Of a stretch of DNA of 32,077 nucleotides, positions 17,523 through 27,328 are shown piece after piece. Position numbers and translations under genes: made by a program. Source of the stretch: Accumulibacter sp. (GTDB taxonomy: Bacteria; Pseudomonadota; Gammaproteobacteria; Burkholderiales; Rhodocyclaceae); the NCBI RefSeq assembly GCF_016789985.1, contig NZ_JAEUOL010000049.1, positions 1 through 32,077 of the forward strand, written 5' to 3'. A model generated the notes under the pieces. It worked only from the letters and a program-made list of their open reading frames with translations. It was not told the origin of the DNA and made no database searches. Positions within the stretch are counted from its first letter, which is position 1, and the number at the start of each line of letters is the position of its first letter.

Positions 17523-17551
17523 CGTTATTGGCGCCTCAGGCGCCAATAACG
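17523..17551 (-). repeat. Perfect 13-bp inverted repeat centred on the truB stop codon
   Basis: CGTTATTGGCGCC (17523-17535) and its exact complement GGCGCCAATAACG (17539-17551) flank the three bases 17536-17538, which are the truB stop codon. The transcript would form a 13-bp stem with the stop codon as the loop. There is no T-run on either side, so it is not a classical terminator. It could be a weak terminator, a 3'-end stabiliser or an RNase III target. Confidence 0.85.
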
Positions 17552-18435
17552 CGCCGTGGCTGCAGCGTCCCCACCGCGTCGACCTCGCCCAGACCGAGCA
17601 GGCGCTCCCCGGCATAGACCCGGCAACGCCCGGCTCCCGCGCTGGTCACACCGATACTCACCGGATTGCCATGGACAAAGCGCTGCCCTTCACCCACCTC
17701 GAGCCACACTGCCGGCAGGCTCTGCAGCAGGGCATCGGGAGCCAGCAGCCAGGCCTGGCGCCCTTCCTCGTCCTGCGCTGCGAGAGCATCCAAGCTGACT
17801 GCGTCGGCAATCCGCAGCGGGCCGACGGCAAGCCGGCGCAGGGCGCCCAGATGCGCACAGCCGCCAAGCGCATCACCCAGGTCTTCCGCCAGACTGCGAA
17901 CATAGGTGCCCTTGCTGCACGCAACCCGCAGGCGGCAGCGATCACCCGAATAATCGAGCAGGCGCAATTCGTGTATGGTGACCGTACGTGCCGTGCGCTC
18001 GACTTCGATGCCCCGCCGAGCCAGCTCGTAAAGCGGCCTGCCGTTTCGCTTCAAGGCCGAGTACATCGGCGGCACCTGGCGAATGGTTCCACGGAAGCGG
18101 GCAAGCCCCGCCTCAAGCTCGGCCAGTCCGAAATCGACCGGGCAACGCATGACGACCTCGCCATCCGAATCCCCGGTGTCGGTGCACACGCCGAAAACGA
18201 CTTCGCATTCGTAGGTCTTGTCGGCCGCCAGCAGATCGACCGAGAATCTGGTCGCGGCACCGAAACAGAGTGGCAGCAGACCACTGGCCAGCGGATCGAG
18301 GGTACCGGTATGGCCCGCCTTGGCCGCGCCAAAGAGACGACGCGCGGCCTGCAGCGCCGCGTTCGACGACATGCCGGTCGGCTTGTCGAGGAGCAGGACG
18401 CCGTCCACCCGACGCCAGCTCTTGCGGGTGCTCAA
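17536..18435 (-). CDS. truB: tRNA pseudouridine(55) synthase
   Basis: A 299-residue pseudouridine synthase that converts U55 in the T-loop of tRNAs. The N-terminal WRRVDGVLLLDKPTGMSS and the catalytic aspartate motif GHTGTLDPLASG are diagnostic, as are SKGTYVRSLAEDLG and the C-terminal PUA-like part. The start is a TTG at 18435, one base after the rbfA stop; it gives the normal N terminus and no ATG or GTG fits better. It is the last gene of the rimP-nusA-infB-rbfA-truB operon. Its stop codon lies in a perfect hairpin. Confidence 0.95.
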   Translation of the reverse strand: MSTRKSWRRVDGVLLLDKPTGMSSNAALQAARRLFGAAKAGHTGTLDPLASGLLPLCFGAATRFSVDLLAADKTYECEVVFGVCTDTGDSDGEVVMRCPVDFGLAELEAGLARFRGTIRQVPPMYSALKRNGRPLYELARRGIEVERTARTVTIHELRLLDYSGDRCRLRVACSKGTYVRSLAEDLGDALGGCAHLGALRRLAVGPLRIADAVSLDALAAQDEEGRQAWLLAPDALLQSLPAVWLEVGEGQRFVHGNPVSIGVTSAGAGRCRVYAGERLLGLGEVDAVGTLQPRRVIGA

Positions 18436-18436
18436 C

Positions 18437-18823
18437 TCAGGGCGGATCGGGCTGATCGGTCTGATCCGAGATTGCGGCTGCTTCGCTGATCAGCCTGGAG
18501 AGCTGGGCGCCACGCTCCAGCGACTGGTCGAAGATGAAGTGGAGTTGCGGCGTCATGTGAATGCTGATGCGCTTGCCCAGCTCGCTGCGCAGGAATCCGG
18601 CAGCGTTTTCCAGACCCGCCTGCACCTGGTCGAGAGTCGCGCTGCCGGCCAGGCTGCTGAAGAACACCTTGGCGTGGGCATAGTCCGGACTCACCTCGAC
18701 ATCGGTCAGGCTGATCAGGCCGACGCGGGGGTCCCGCAGCTCGTTGTCAATGACGTCCGCAAGCTCGCGGCGAATCTGCTCCGCAACCCGGTCGCGACGC
18801 GAAAAACCCGTTTTTGCTGGCAT
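18437..18823 (-). CDS. rbfA: 30S ribosome-binding factor A
   Basis: A 128-residue KH-fold protein that binds the immature 30S subunit and helps 16S rRNA 5'-end maturation, important in the cold. Family motifs include SRRDRVAEQIRREL, RVGLISLTDVEVSPDYAHAKVFF (in part SPDYAHAKVFF) and the late PQLHFIFDQSLERG. The ATG at 18823 follows directly on the infB TAG stop with no gap, so translation is likely coupled. Confidence 0.95.
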   Translation of the reverse strand: MPAKTGFSRRDRVAEQIRRELADVIDNELRDPRVGLISLTDVEVSPDYAHAKVFFSSLAGSATLDQVQAGLENAAGFLRSELGKRISIHMTPQLHFIFDQSLERGAQLSRLISEAAAISDQTDQPDPP

Positions 18824-21634
18824 CTAGAGCGTCCTTGCAACTTCCGTCACGTCATACACCTCGAGCTGGTCGCCCTCGACGTAACCGCTGAAGTTCTTCA
18901 GCGACAGGCCGCATTCGAAGCCGCCACGCACCTCCTTGACGTCTTCCTTGAAGCGCTTGAGCGATTCGATCTCGCCATCCCAGAGAACGATGTGATTGCG
19001 CAGCAGGCGGGCGCGCGAACTGCGTTTGACAACACCCTCGAGGACGTAGCAACCGGCGATGGTACCGATCCTCGTCGCGCGGAAGACCTGCCTGATCTCG
19101 ACCAGACCGGTGATGTCTTCCCGTTTCTCCGGCGCCAGCATGCCGGAAAGCGCGGCCTTCACCTCATCCACCGCATCGTAGATGATGTTGTAGTAGCGGA
19201 TGTCGACCCCGGCGGATTCAGCCGCCTTGCGCGCTCCGGCGTCGGCGCGGGCGTTGAAGCCGATGATCACGGCCTTCGAAGCCTGCGCGAGGTGCACATC
19301 CGACTCGCTGATCGCGCCCACTGCCGCGTGAATGACGTTGACCTTGACTTCACCGGTCGACAGCTTCTGCAGCGACTGCACCAGCGCTTCCTGCGAACCC
19401 TGGACATCGGCCTTGATGATCAGCGCCAGGACCTTGGCCTCGGCTTCGGTCATCTGTTCGAGAATGCTTTCCAGATTGGCCGCCTGCTTGGTCGCCAGCT
19501 TGACATCGCGATACTTGCCCTGGCGGAACAGCGCGATCTCGCGCGCCTTGCGCTCATCGGCCAGCACCACCGCTTCCTGCCCGGCCGCCGGCACATCGGA
19601 CAGACCCAGGATCTCGACCGGGATCGAGGGACCGGCTTCCTTGATGATCTTGCCGTTCTCGTCCAGCATGGCGCGTACCCGCCCGAAGACCTGTCCGGCA
19701 AGCAGCACGTCACCCTGGCGCAGCGTCCCCGAAAGGACGAGCATGGTCGCAACCGGACCGCGGCCGCGGTCGAGGCGCGCCTCGATGATCAGGCCCTTCG
19801 CCGGCGCCTCCCGTGGCGCCGTCAATTCAAGCACCTCGGCCTGCAGCAGCACGTTCTCCAGCAACTCGTCGATGCCGACTCCGGTCTTCGCCGAAACGGC
19901 AACAAAAGGCGCCTCGCCGCCGTATTCCTCCGGCACGACCTGTTCGCCGACCAGTTCCTGTTTTACCCGCTCCGGTTGTGCACCAGGCTTGTCGATCTTG
20001 TTCACAGCGACGACGATCGGCACGCCGGCAGCCTTGGCGTGATGAATCGCCTCGCGGGTCTGCGGCATGACGCCATCGTCGGCCGCAACGACCAGAATGA
20101 CCAGGTCGGTCGCCTTGGCGCCACGTGCCCGCATCGCCGTGAAGGCCTCATGACCCGGCGTGTCGAGGAAAGTCACCATGCCGCGTTCGGTCTGTACATG
20201 ATAGGCGCCGATGTGCTGGGTGATGCCGCCCGCCTCGCCACTGGCGACGCGCGTCCGGCGAATGTAGTCGAGCAGCGAGGTCTTGCCATGGTCGACGTGC
20301 CCCATCACGGTGACCACCGGAGCGCGCGGCTCCAGTGGAACATCCTTCTGGTCCACCGTGCTGTCGTCAAGGAAGGCATCGGGGTCGTCGAGCTTGGCGG
20401 CAAACGCCTTGTGACCCATCTCTTCGACGATGATCATCGCCGTCTCCTGATCCAGCACCTGGTTGATGGTCACCATCGAACCCATCTTCATCAGCGCCTT
20501 GATCACTTCGGTCGCCTTGACCGCCATCTTGTGCGCCAGTTCCGCCACAGAGATGGTTTCCGGGACATAGACCTGGTGGATCACCGGCTCGACCGGCAAC
20601 TGGAAGGAATGCTGCTCGTCCTCGTCGCCACCACCACGACCGGGCCGCTTGCCATGCTTGGTGTCGCGCCATCCCGTGCCGCCGGTTGCACCGCGCGTCT
20701 TCAGACCGGGGCGTTTGTTGGCGCCTTCGCTCTTCCACTGGCCTTTCTTGTCGGCCACCTTCTTTTCCGGCGCCTTCTTGTCCGCCGCTTTCTTGTCTGT
20801 CGTCGCCGGCTTTGCAGCCGGCTTGTGCAGGGTCTTGTCTTCCGCCGGACGGTCGCTTGCCGTCTGCGCGGCCACCTGCTTGGCGGCGCCCGCTGCCTTG
20901 GCGGCGACGGCCTTCTGTTCCGCATCCTGCTTCAACCGGGCGAGGTCGGCGCTGCGCTGTTGCTTGCTCTTGAATTCGGCTTCCTGACGAGCGCGCAACT
21001 CGGCGTTACGGCGCTCTTCTTCGGCGCGCAGCCGCTGCTGTTCCTCGCCGATGATCGAGGCACGCGTCACCACCTTCTTGCCACCCGCCTTGGCCTCCGG
21101 CAACGCGGTTTCCGGCTTCGCCTCGACCACTGGCGGCGGCATCACCTCGGCGACCGGCGCCGGTTTTGCCTCGATCACCGCTTCCTGCTGCAACTCGACG
21201 ACCGGTTCGACCTTGACTTCGACGACCGCCGGAGCAGGCGCTTCCCTTGCCACCTCGACGACCGGCTCGACCAGCGGCAACTCGTCAGGAGCCGCTGCGG
21301 ACACCTGTCTGGGCGGCTCGGCACGCCCGTCGACCGCATCCCGCTTCACCAGGACGCGCTTCTTGCGCACTTCGACCTGCACGGTATGCGATTTGCCGTG
21401 CGAGTCCTGTTGTCTGATCTCCGTTGTTTCCTTACGCGTCAGCGTGATCTTGGTCTTCGCCTCGGCCTGACCATGCGAACGCCGCAGATAGTCGAGCAAC
21501 CTCGACTTGTCCTGCTCGGACAGCAGATCATCGGCCTGCTTCTTGGCCACTCCGGCCTTCTGCAATTGCTCGAGCAGCGAACCAGCCGGCATTTTCAACT
21601 GGGTGGCGAATTGGGCAACACTTGTTTGCGCCAT
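18824..21634 (-). CDS. infB: Translation initiation factor IF-2
   Basis: A 936-residue GTPase that brings initiator fMet-tRNA to the 30S subunit and promotes subunit joining. The IF2_N domain is at the start ([18 protein letters not shown]), followed by a long Ala/Lys/Glu/Pro-rich variable linker to about residue 340, which includes runs such as [18 protein letters not shown]. The G domain has G1 GHVDHGKT (445-452), G3 DTPGH (491-495) and G4 NKID (545-548). Domains II, III (C1) and the tRNA-binding C2 follow. The ATG at 21634 has AAGAGGAG six bases upstream and gives the standard N terminus [10 protein letters not shown]; an upstream in-frame ATG is rejected. It begins 19 bp after nusA. Confidence 0.97.
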   Translation of the reverse strand: MAQTSVAQFATQLKMPAGSLLEQLQKAGVAKKQADDLLSEQDKSRLLDYLRRSHGQAEAKTKITLTRKETTEIRQQDSHGKSHTVQVEVRKKRVLVKRDAVDGRAEPPRQVSAAAPDELPLVEPVVEVAREAPAPAVVEVKVEPVVELQQEAVIEAKPAPVAEVMPPPVVEAKPETALPEAKAGGKKVVTRASIIGEEQQRLRAEEERRNAELRARQEAEFKSKQQRSADLARLKQDAEQKAVAAKAAGAAKQVAAQTASDRPAEDKTLHKPAAKPATTDKKAADKKAPEKKVADKKGQWKSEGANKRPGLKTRGATGGTGWRDTKHGKRPGRGGGDEDEQHSFQLPVEPVIHQVYVPETISVAELAHKMAVKATEVIKALMKMGSMVTINQVLDQETAMIIVEEMGHKAFAAKLDDPDAFLDDSTVDQKDVPLEPRAPVVTVMGHVDHGKTSLLDYIRRTRVASGEAGGITQHIGAYHVQTERGMVTFLDTPGHEAFTAMRARGAKATDLVILVVAADDGVMPQTREAIHHAKAAGVPIVVAVNKIDKPGAQPERVKQELVGEQVVPEEYGGEAPFVAVSAKTGVGIDELLENVLLQAEVLELTAPREAPAKGLIIEARLDRGRGPVATMLVLSGTLRQGDVLLAGQVFGRVRAMLDENGKIIKEAGPSIPVEILGLSDVPAAGQEAVVLADERKAREIALFRQGKYRDVKLATKQAANLESILEQMTEAEAKVLALIIKADVQGSQEALVQSLQKLSTGEVKVNVIHAAVGAISESDVHLAQASKAVIIGFNARADAGARKAAESAGVDIRYYNIIYDAVDEVKAALSGMLAPEKREDITGLVEIRQVFRATRIGTIAGCYVLEGVVKRSSRARLLRNHIVLWDGEIESLKRFKEDVKEVRGGFECGLSLKNFSGYVEGDQLEVYDVTEVARTL

Positions 21635-21639
21635 ATGTA

Positions 21640-21647
21640 CTCCTCTT
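21640..21647 (-). promoter_or_regulatory. Strong ribosome binding site of infB
   Basis: AAGAGGAG on the minus strand, about six bases before the ATG at 21634. It fixes the infB start against an in-frame ATG 39 bp upstream. Confidence 0.75.
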
Positions 21648-21653
21648 TCCCGC

Positions 21654-23126
21654 TTACTCGAACCAGTGCGCACGCGCCGTGGTAATCAATTGTTTGGCTC
21701 TTGGCGCATCGATCCCGGTCATCTCGATGAGTTCGTCGACGGCCAGATCGGCGAGATCGTCGCGCGTCTTGATACCGCTCCCGGCCAGTTTGCCGGCCAG
21801 AGCCTTGTCCATCCCTTCGAGACCCAGCATGTCCTCGGCCACTTCGCCGATCTTTTCTTCGGTGACGATCGCCTCGGTGAGCAGTACGTTTCGTGCCCGC
21901 TCGCGCAATTCCTGAACGGTTGCCTCATCGAATGCCTCGATCTCGAGCATCTCGTGCAAGGGCACGTAGGCAACTTCCTCGAGCGTCGAGAAACCCTCTT
22001 CGATGAGGATGTTGGCCACCTCCTCATCGATATCGAGTTTTTCCATGAAGAGAACGCGAATGGCTGCCGCCTCGGCCTCGACCAGCGTCTTCGACTCTTC
22101 TTCGGTCATCAGATTGATCGTCCAGCCGGTCAGCTCGGAAGCCAGGCGCACATTCTGCCCACCACGGCCAATCGCGATCGCCAGGTTCTGCTCGTCGACC
22201 ACCACGTCCATGCTGTGCTTGTCTTCGTCGACAACGATCGAACTCACCTCCGCCGGGGCCAGCGCGCCAACGACGAACTGCGCCGGATCGGCCGACCAGA
22301 GCACGATATCGACCCGTTCGCCTGCCAGTTCATTGGTCACCGCCGTCACCCGCGAGCCGCGCATGCCGACGCAGGTACCGATCGGATCGATGCGCTGATC
22401 GTTCGACTTGACGGCGATCTTGGCGCGCATGCCGGGATCACGTGCAGCCGCCTTGATCTCCAGCAAGCCGTCGTCGACTTCCGGCACTTCCAGCGCGAAG
22501 AGCTGGACGATGAACTCCGGCGCCGTACGCGACAGAATCAGTTGCGGACCGCGTGCCGAACGATCGATGCGCAGCAGATAAGCCTTGACCCGATCACCGA
22601 TGCGCAGGTTCTCGCGCGGAATCATCTGATCTCGCGGCAGCAGTGCCTCCATCTTGCCGGTTTCGATGATTGCGTTGCCACGCTCCATCCGCTTGATCGC
22701 TCCAGTAACCAGATGCTCCTTGCGCGCCAGGAAATCGCTCAGCACCTGCTCCCGCTCGGCGTCGCGAATCTTCTGGAGAATCACCTGCTTGGCAGCCTGT
22801 GCACCAATCCGGCCGAAGTCGATGGGCTCCAGCGCCTCTTCCAGGTAATCGCCGATCTCGACCTCGGGATCCTGCGTCTGTGCCTCGGACAGCGGGACCT
22901 GCTGTTCCTGGTCGAGGAAGTCTGCATCGGCCACCACTTCCCAGCGGCGGAAAGTCTCGAAATCACCGGTTTCGCGGTCAACCGCAACGCGGACGTTGGC
23001 ATCGTCATGGATGCGTTTCTTGGTCGCCGACGCCAGCGCCATTTCGAGCGCGCCGAAGACGATGTCCCTGGTCACGTTCTTTTCACGCGCCAGAACATCC
23101 ACCAGCAGCAAGATTTCGCGGCTCAT
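21654..23126 (-). CDS. nusA: Transcription termination/antitermination protein NusA
   Basis: A 490-residue RNA polymerase-binding elongation factor. Order of domains: N-terminal RNAP-binding domain ([18 protein letters not shown]), S1 domain about 135-200 ([12 protein letters not shown]), two KH domains about 230-345 ([29 protein letters not shown]), and two C-terminal acidic repeats about 360-490 ending ARAHWFE, the longer form found in proteobacteria. The start ATG at 23126 is preceded by AGGAGGT (23136-23142 complement), which overlaps the rimP stop codon, 14 bp upstream. NusA can feed back on its own operon at leader terminators in other proteobacteria. Confidence 0.97.
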   Translation of the reverse strand: MSREILLLVDVLAREKNVTRDIVFGALEMALASATKKRIHDDANVRVAVDRETGDFETFRRWEVVADADFLDQEQQVPLSEAQTQDPEVEIGDYLEEALEPIDFGRIGAQAAKQVILQKIRDAEREQVLSDFLARKEHLVTGAIKRMERGNAIIETGKMEALLPRDQMIPRENLRIGDRVKAYLLRIDRSARGPQLILSRTAPEFIVQLFALEVPEVDDGLLEIKAAARDPGMRAKIAVKSNDQRIDPIGTCVGMRGSRVTAVTNELAGERVDIVLWSADPAQFVVGALAPAEVSSIVVDEDKHSMDVVVDEQNLAIAIGRGGQNVRLASELTGWTINLMTEEESKTLVEAEAAAIRVLFMEKLDIDEEVANILIEEGFSTLEEVAYVPLHEMLEIEAFDEATVQELRERARNVLLTEAIVTEEKIGEVAEDMLGLEGMDKALAGKLAGSGIKTRDDLADLAVDELIEMTGIDAPRAKQLITTARAHWFE

Positions 23127-23140
23127 TTCCTAATTACCTC

Positions 23141-23608
23141 CTAGACCGGTTTCCTGCCCGATTTCATCATGTCGAACCTGGGCACCACCCGTGCCCGGTC
23201 AATGTTGCCCAGATCGAACTCCATTTCGCCTGCATCGGACTGCAGGCGCACCTTGCCATCCACCATGCCGAGCAGCACACCGCTGAAGTTGCGCCGGCCG
23301 CTCAAGGGCAGACGCAGCCTGAGGGTAACCTGGGAAGCGGCGAAACGTTCGAAGTCTGCCTCCTTCTTCAGCGGTCGGTCGATTCCTGGCGAGGAAACCT
23401 CCAGCCGATCATAGTCGACGTCCTCGACCGTCAGGACGCGTGACAACTGGTTGCTGACCAGCGCACAGTCTTCGACATCGACCCCGCGCGGCTTCTCCGG
23501 CTTGTCGATGAAGACGCGCAAGACACGGCCACGCGGACTCCGTTCGACATCCACCAGTTCGTAACCGAGGCCGGTGACCGTTCTTTCGAGTAATTCGTGC
23601 ACATCCAT
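23141..23608 (-). CDS. rimP: Ribosome maturation factor RimP
   Basis: A 155-residue protein needed for 30S subunit maturation. Motifs include LLERTVTGLGYELVDVE at the N terminus, GRVLRVFIDKP, VEDCALVSNQLSRVL and LEVSSPGIDRPLK, followed by the C-terminal SH3-like domain. The ATG at 23608 gives the standard start MDVHELLERTV; in-frame sequence upstream would run through the leader hairpin and promoter and is rejected. It is the first gene of the operon. No clear Shine-Dalgarno precedes the ATG; instead a U-tract of a terminator-like hairpin ends 10 bases upstream. Confidence 0.93.
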   Translation of the reverse strand: MDVHELLERTVTGLGYELVDVERSPRGRVLRVFIDKPEKPRGVDVEDCALVSNQLSRVLTVEDVDYDRLEVSSPGIDRPLKKEADFERFAASQVTLRLRLPLSGRRNFSGVLLGMVDGKVRLQSDAGEMEFDLGNIDRARVVPRFDMMKSGRKPV

Positions 23609-23617
23609 GGCTGCAAA

Positions 23618-23640
23618 TAAAAAATGGGCGAAAAGCCCAT
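23618..23640 (-). terminator. Terminator-like hairpin just upstream of rimP
   Basis: On the minus strand ATGGGC (23635-23640) pairs with GCCCAT (23624-23629) across a five-base TTTTC loop and is followed by five T and then ATTT. The stem is only 6 bp but GC-rich, and the T-run is good. It lies downstream of the candidate rimP promoter and ten bases before the start codon, so it could be an attenuator of the operon or the terminator of the upstream rluB operon. Confidence 0.6.
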
Positions 23641-23683
23641 CCCCGGTTAGTTGCCCCCTGGGGGGCGAGCGGAAAACCCTTGG

Positions 23684-23712
23684 ATTGTAACGAAAAAACC
23701 GGCGTGGGTAAA
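23684..23712 (-). promoter_or_regulatory. Sigma-70-like promoter upstream of rimP
   Basis: Minus-strand TTTACC (23707-23712) and TACAAT (23684-23689) are separated by exactly 17 bp. The start would be near 23677, giving a leader of about 70 nt that contains a GC-rich repeat (GCCCCC...GGGGGC, about 23653-23666) and then the terminator-like hairpin. Confidence 0.5.
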
Positions 23713-23737
23713 TCGACTCGCGAGCCAACTCGATGAT

Positions 23738-24682
23738 TCAGGCTTCGCGCGGTCGCCGCGGCGGACGTCCGGACGCCGCGGGCACCATGCCGAAGTCGGT
23801 CAGCAGCCGCTTCACCTCCGGTTCGGCCAGCTCCTGCACCTGGCCGCGCTTGAGTGCCGGTGGCAGCACGAACGGACCATAACGCACGCGCATCAGTCGG
23901 CTGACGACGACGCCGACCGCCTCGAACATGCGCCGCACCTCGCGGTTACGGCCCTCGAACAACGACACGCGGTACCAGCGATTGGCTCCCTCACCGCCCG
24001 CCGCCTGAAAACTGGCGAACTTCGCTGGCCCGTCGTCGAGTTCGATCCCGTCGAGCAGACGCTGGCGCACCTCATCCGACAGATCACCGAGGATGCGCAC
24101 CGCGTACTCGCGCACCAGTTCATAGCGTGGGTGCATCAGACGATTGGCAAGATCCCCCGAGGTGGTCAGCAATAGCAGACCACTGGTGTTGAAGTCGAGA
24201 CGCCCGACCGCCACCCAGCGGCCGGCCGCCATGCGCGGCAGCGAAGTGAACACGTTCGGCCGATGCTGCGGGTCGTTGCGTGAAACGATCTCCCCTTCCG
24301 GCTTGTGATAGAGGATGACGCGCGGCAGACGGTCCGAGAAGCGCACAGGGACGAGTTTGCCATTGACCTTGATGCGGTCGCCCGGGCTGACGATCTGACC
24401 GACTTGCGCCGGCTCACCATTGACCATGATGCGTCCGGCGACGATCAGCCCTTCCATCTCACGGCGCGATCCGAGACCGCTGTTGGCAAGCAGCTTGTGC
24501 AGGCGCTCCGGCTTGCCAACCGGCTCCTGGTGGCGGCTGCGCCGTAGCGCTTCGCCGGCGCCGCCGGTCTTGTCGCTCGGGCGTTGGTCGCGCGGCGCGC
24601 CGGGCGACGGGGTCGACCGCGTCGAGGGCGAACGTGTCGGACGGGCAGGATCAGCCGGCGGCCGGCGTTTGTTGTTGGGCAT
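23738..24682 (-). CDS. rluB: 23S rRNA pseudouridine(2605) synthase
   Basis: A 314-residue pseudouridine synthase of the RsuA/RluB group. After a basic, Pro/Arg-rich N-terminal tail of about 60 residues, an S4 domain follows ([19 protein letters not shown] and IMVNGEPAQ), then the catalytic domain with [14 protein letters not shown], which holds the catalytic aspartate, and [14 protein letters not shown]. RluB rather than RsuA is favoured by the S4 sequence, the length and the scpA-scpB-rluB context. The ATG at 24682 lies inside scpB, overlapping it by 32 bp; a later start before the S4 domain cannot be excluded. It is the last gene of its operon. Confidence 0.88.
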   Translation of the reverse strand: MPNNKRRPPADPARPTRSPSTRSTPSPGAPRDQRPSDKTGGAGEALRRSRHQEPVGKPERLHKLLANSGLGSRREMEGLIVAGRIMVNGEPAQVGQIVSPGDRIKVNGKLVPVRFSDRLPRVILYHKPEGEIVSRNDPQHRPNVFTSLPRMAAGRWVAVGRLDFNTSGLLLLTTSGDLANRLMHPRYELVREYAVRILGDLSDEVRQRLLDGIELDDGPAKFASFQAAGGEGANRWYRVSLFEGRNREVRRMFEAVGVVVSRLMRVRYGPFVLPPALKRGQVQELAEPEVKRLLTDFGMVPAASGRPPRRPREA

Positions 24683-25259
24683 CGGCAAGGTCCAGGGTGG
24701 GATTGATCTGTTCGAGCTCCGGCAACTCGGCGAGACTGCGCAGGCCGAGATCGTCGAGGAATTTCCGGGTGGTGGCGAGCAATGCCGGTCGTCCCGGGGT
24801 ATCACGATGGCCGACGACATCGACCCAGCCACGTTCCTCGAGCACACGGATCACCTGCGTGGCGACACTCACCCCGCGGATGTCCTCGATGTCACCGCGC
24901 GTCACCGGCTGGCGATAGGCAATGATCGCCAGCGTTTCGAGCACCGCGCGCGAGTAGCGCGGCGGTTTTTCCGGATGCAGCCGCTCGAGATAGGGCATGA
25001 ATTCGGCACGCGTCCGGAAACGCCAGCCGCTCGCCACCGGCAGGAGCTCGAGCGAGCGCCCGTTCCACTCGGCGCGCAACTCGTCGAGCAGCACGCGCAG
25101 GACATCGCTGGCGATTTCGTCGTTGAACACTCGGCGCAATTCGAGCAGCGACAAGGGCTCCCTGGCACTCAGCAGCACCGCTTCGAGCACCCGCTTGCGC
25201 TCGGCCGGCTGGGCCGGCAACTCTGCCGACGCAGGCTGATCAGGAATCGCCGTGTCCAT
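24651..25259 (-). CDS. scpB: Segregation and condensation protein B
   Basis: A 202-residue winged-helix kleisin-associated protein. With ScpA and SMC (or MksB) it forms the chromosome-condensing complex. Recognisable stretches are [35 protein letters not shown] and [23 protein letters not shown] (quoted here as [15 protein letters not shown]). Its start overlaps scpA by 20 bp and its end overlaps rluB by 32 bp, so the three genes are tightly coupled. Confidence 0.94.
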   Translation of the reverse strand: MDTAIPDQPASAELPAQPAERKRVLEAVLLSAREPLSLLELRRVFNDEIASDVLRVLLDELRAEWNGRSLELLPVASGWRFRTRAEFMPYLERLHPEKPPRYSRAVLETLAIIAYRQPVTRGDIEDIRGVSVATQVIRVLEERGWVDVVGHRDTPGRPALLATTRKFLDDLGLRSLAELPELEQINPTLDLADAQQQTPAAG

Positions 25260-26082
25260 CCGCCAACCTCAGATAGATCGGAGCAAAAGCCTCCACCTGC
25301 GTCATCTCGAGCAGGTGCTCGCGCGCCAGTTCGAGCAGGGCGAGAAAGTGTACGACCAGCACCGGTGCCCCCAGGCGTGGATCGAAAAGGTCGACGAATT
25401 CGACAAAACCGCCGGCCGCACGCAAGCGACGCAGGATGATGCCCATGTGCTCGCGCACCGAGAGCTCCTCGCGCTGTACCAGGTGACGAGTGTGCAATTT
25501 CGCCTGTCTGAGGATACCGCGCCAGGCGTTCTGCAAGTCCTGCGCGCTGACCTCCGGCAGACGCCGCAGCAATGCCTTCTCGACCCACACCTCGACCCAG
25601 TCGAAGTCGCGCTCGGCCTGTGGCAGTTCGTTCAACCCGTACGCCGCACGCTTCATCTGCTCGTATTCGATCAGGCGGCGCACCAGCTCGGCCCGTGGGT
25701 CCTCGGCCTCATCGCCAGCCGGCGCTTTCGGCCGCGGCAACAGCATCCGCGACTTGATCTCGATCAGCATCGCCGCCATGACCAGATAATCGGCCGCCAG
25801 CTCCAGGTTCTGCGAGCGCATCGCTTCGACGTAGGTCAGATACTGTTCGGTCAGCGGCGCCATCGGAATGTCGAGCACGTTGACGTTGGCCCGGCGGATC
25901 AGATAGAGCAGCAGGTCGAGCGGACCCTCGAAGGCATCGAGCATGACCGCCATCGCGTCGGGCGGAATGTAGAGGTCATGCGGCAGTTGCGCCAGCGGCT
26001 CGCCGTAGACTCTGGCCAGCGGACTGACCGGATCGTCTCCCGGCGCGGCCGCGTCCGCTTCGACAATGGCGCAGACGCTCAT
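25240..26082 (-). CDS. scpA: Segregation and condensation protein A
   Basis: A 280-residue kleisin that bridges SMC heads. Signature: [24 protein letters not shown] (in part [12 protein letters not shown]), [23 protein letters not shown] (in part [17 protein letters not shown]), and a C-terminal winged helix with [19 protein letters not shown]. The first 38 residues before this core are non-conserved. It starts 26 bp after trpS with only a weak ribosome binding site. Confidence 0.94.
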   Translation of the reverse strand: MSVCAIVEADAAAPGDDPVSPLARVYGEPLAQLPHDLYIPPDAMAVMLDAFEGPLDLLLYLIRRANVNVLDIPMAPLTEQYLTYVEAMRSQNLELAADYLVMAAMLIEIKSRMLLPRPKAPAGDEAEDPRAELVRRLIEYEQMKRAAYGLNELPQAERDFDWVEVWVEKALLRRLPEVSAQDLQNAWRGILRQAKLHTRHLVQREELSVREHMGIILRRLRAAGGFVEFVDLFDPRLGAPVLVVHFLALLELAREHLLEMTQVEAFAPIYLRLADGHGDS

Positions 26083-26108
26083 CGCGGATCGAACCCGGAC
26101 GGCCGCAT

Positions 26109-27311
26109 TCAGCGGTAATCCAGCCCCATCGCCTGGCGCACGTCGCGCATGGTTTCGCGGGCAAGGTGGCGTGCTTTGGCGCTGCCGTCGGCGATGATCT
26201 CGCGCACCAGTTGCGGCTTGTCCAGATAGGGCTGCGCGCGCTCGCGCATCGGTGCCTGCTCGCGCAGGATGCCATCGATCACCGGCTGCTTGCAGTCCAG
26301 ACAGCCGATGGCGGCGCTGCGGCAGCCCTGCTGCACCCAGGCCCGACAGTTGTCGTCCGAGTATACCTGATGCAACTGCCAGACCGGGCAGTTCTCCGGG
26401 TCGCCGGGATCCGTCCGCCGGATGCGCGCCGGGTCGGTCGGCATGCGCCGCAGCTTGTGGGTTACCGAAGCCGCATCCTCGCGCAGTGTGATCGTGTTGC
26501 CGTAGGACTTGGACATCTTCTGGCCGTCGAGACCCGGCATGCGCGAGGCGGCGGTGAGCAAGGCACCCGGCTCGACCAGGATCATCTTGCCGGTACCCTC
26601 AAGGTAACCGCAGAGGCGCTCGCGATCGACGTGCGACAGGTCGTGCACCTCGTCGAGCAGCGCATGCGCACGCTCGATCGCCAGCCGTTCACCCTGCTGC
26701 TGGTAGTACGTGCGCAGTTCCTCGTAACGCCGCGCCCGCTTCGACCCGAGCTTGCGCACCGTCTCCCTGGCCTTCTCCTCGAAGCCCGGCTCGCGCCCAT
26801 AGAGATGGTTGAAACGCCGCGCCACCTCGCGCGAAAATTCGATGTGCGGCACCTGGTCCTCGCCGACCGGCACCTTGTCGGCCCGATAGATCAGGATGTC
26901 GGCCGACTGCAACAGAGGATAGCCGAGGAAACCATAGGTGGACAGATCCTTGTTTTCGAGCTTCTCCTGCTGATCCTTGTAGGTCGGCACCCGCTCCAGC
27001 CAGCCGAGTGGGGCCATCATCGACAACAGCAGATGCAGCTCGGCATGCTCGGGCACCTGCGACTGGATGAACAGCGTCGCCCGCGCCGGATCGACGCCGG
27101 CCGCCAGCCAGTCGACCACCATGTCCCAGGAGGCTTCGACGATCCCTTGCGGATCATCATACCGGGTGGTCAGGGCGTGCCAATCGGCGACGAAGAAGAG
27201 GCAGGGATACTCGTGCTGCAGCTTCACCCAGTTTTTCAGGACACCGTGGTAGTGACCCAGATGCAGGCTGCCGGTGGGGCGCATCCCGGAGAGGACTCGT
27301 TCTGCGTACAT
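26109..27311 (-). CDS. trpS: Tryptophan-tRNA ligase
   Basis: A 400-residue class I aminoacyl-tRNA synthetase that charges tRNA-Trp. The HIGH-type motif is HLGH (residues 17-20) in GMRPTGSLHLGHYHG; the KMSKS motif is at 265-269 in GQKMSKSYGNT. Compared with the roughly 334-residue E. coli enzyme there is an insertion of some 65-70 residues between about 176 and 248 (EEKARETVRKLGSKRARRYEEL and on), which I recall as normal for betaproteobacterial TrpS. The C-terminal region has a cysteine pair (GCLDCKQ). The ATG at 27311 gives the family start MYAERVLSGMRPTG; longer upstream reading overlaps the protease gene. Confidence 0.95.
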   Translation of the reverse strand: MYAERVLSGMRPTGSLHLGHYHGVLKNWVKLQHEYPCLFFVADWHALTTRYDDPQGIVEASWDMVVDWLAAGVDPARATLFIQSQVPEHAELHLLLSMMAPLGWLERVPTYKDQQEKLENKDLSTYGFLGYPLLQSADILIYRADKVPVGEDQVPHIEFSREVARRFNHLYGREPGFEEKARETVRKLGSKRARRYEELRTYYQQQGERLAIERAHALLDEVHDLSHVDRERLCGYLEGTGKMILVEPGALLTAASRMPGLDGQKMSKSYGNTITLREDAASVTHKLRRMPTDPARIRRTDPGDPENCPVWQLHQVYSDDNCRAWVQQGCRSAAIGCLDCKQPVIDGILREQAPMRERAQPYLDKPQLVREIIADGSAKARHLARETMRDVRQAMGLDYR

Positions 27312-27328
27312 GATCTGTCTTCGACCGC

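Noticed and set aside
18218..21685. 1155-codon plus-strand open frame opposite rbfA and infB
   Set aside because: It is antisense to certain genes in a GC-rich genome; its translation is His/Arg/Leu-rich without any domain, as expected for a codon-bias shadow.
21507..23144. 545-codon plus-strand open frame opposite nusA
   Set aside because: Shadow of nusA; no protein-like motifs and no ribosome binding site.
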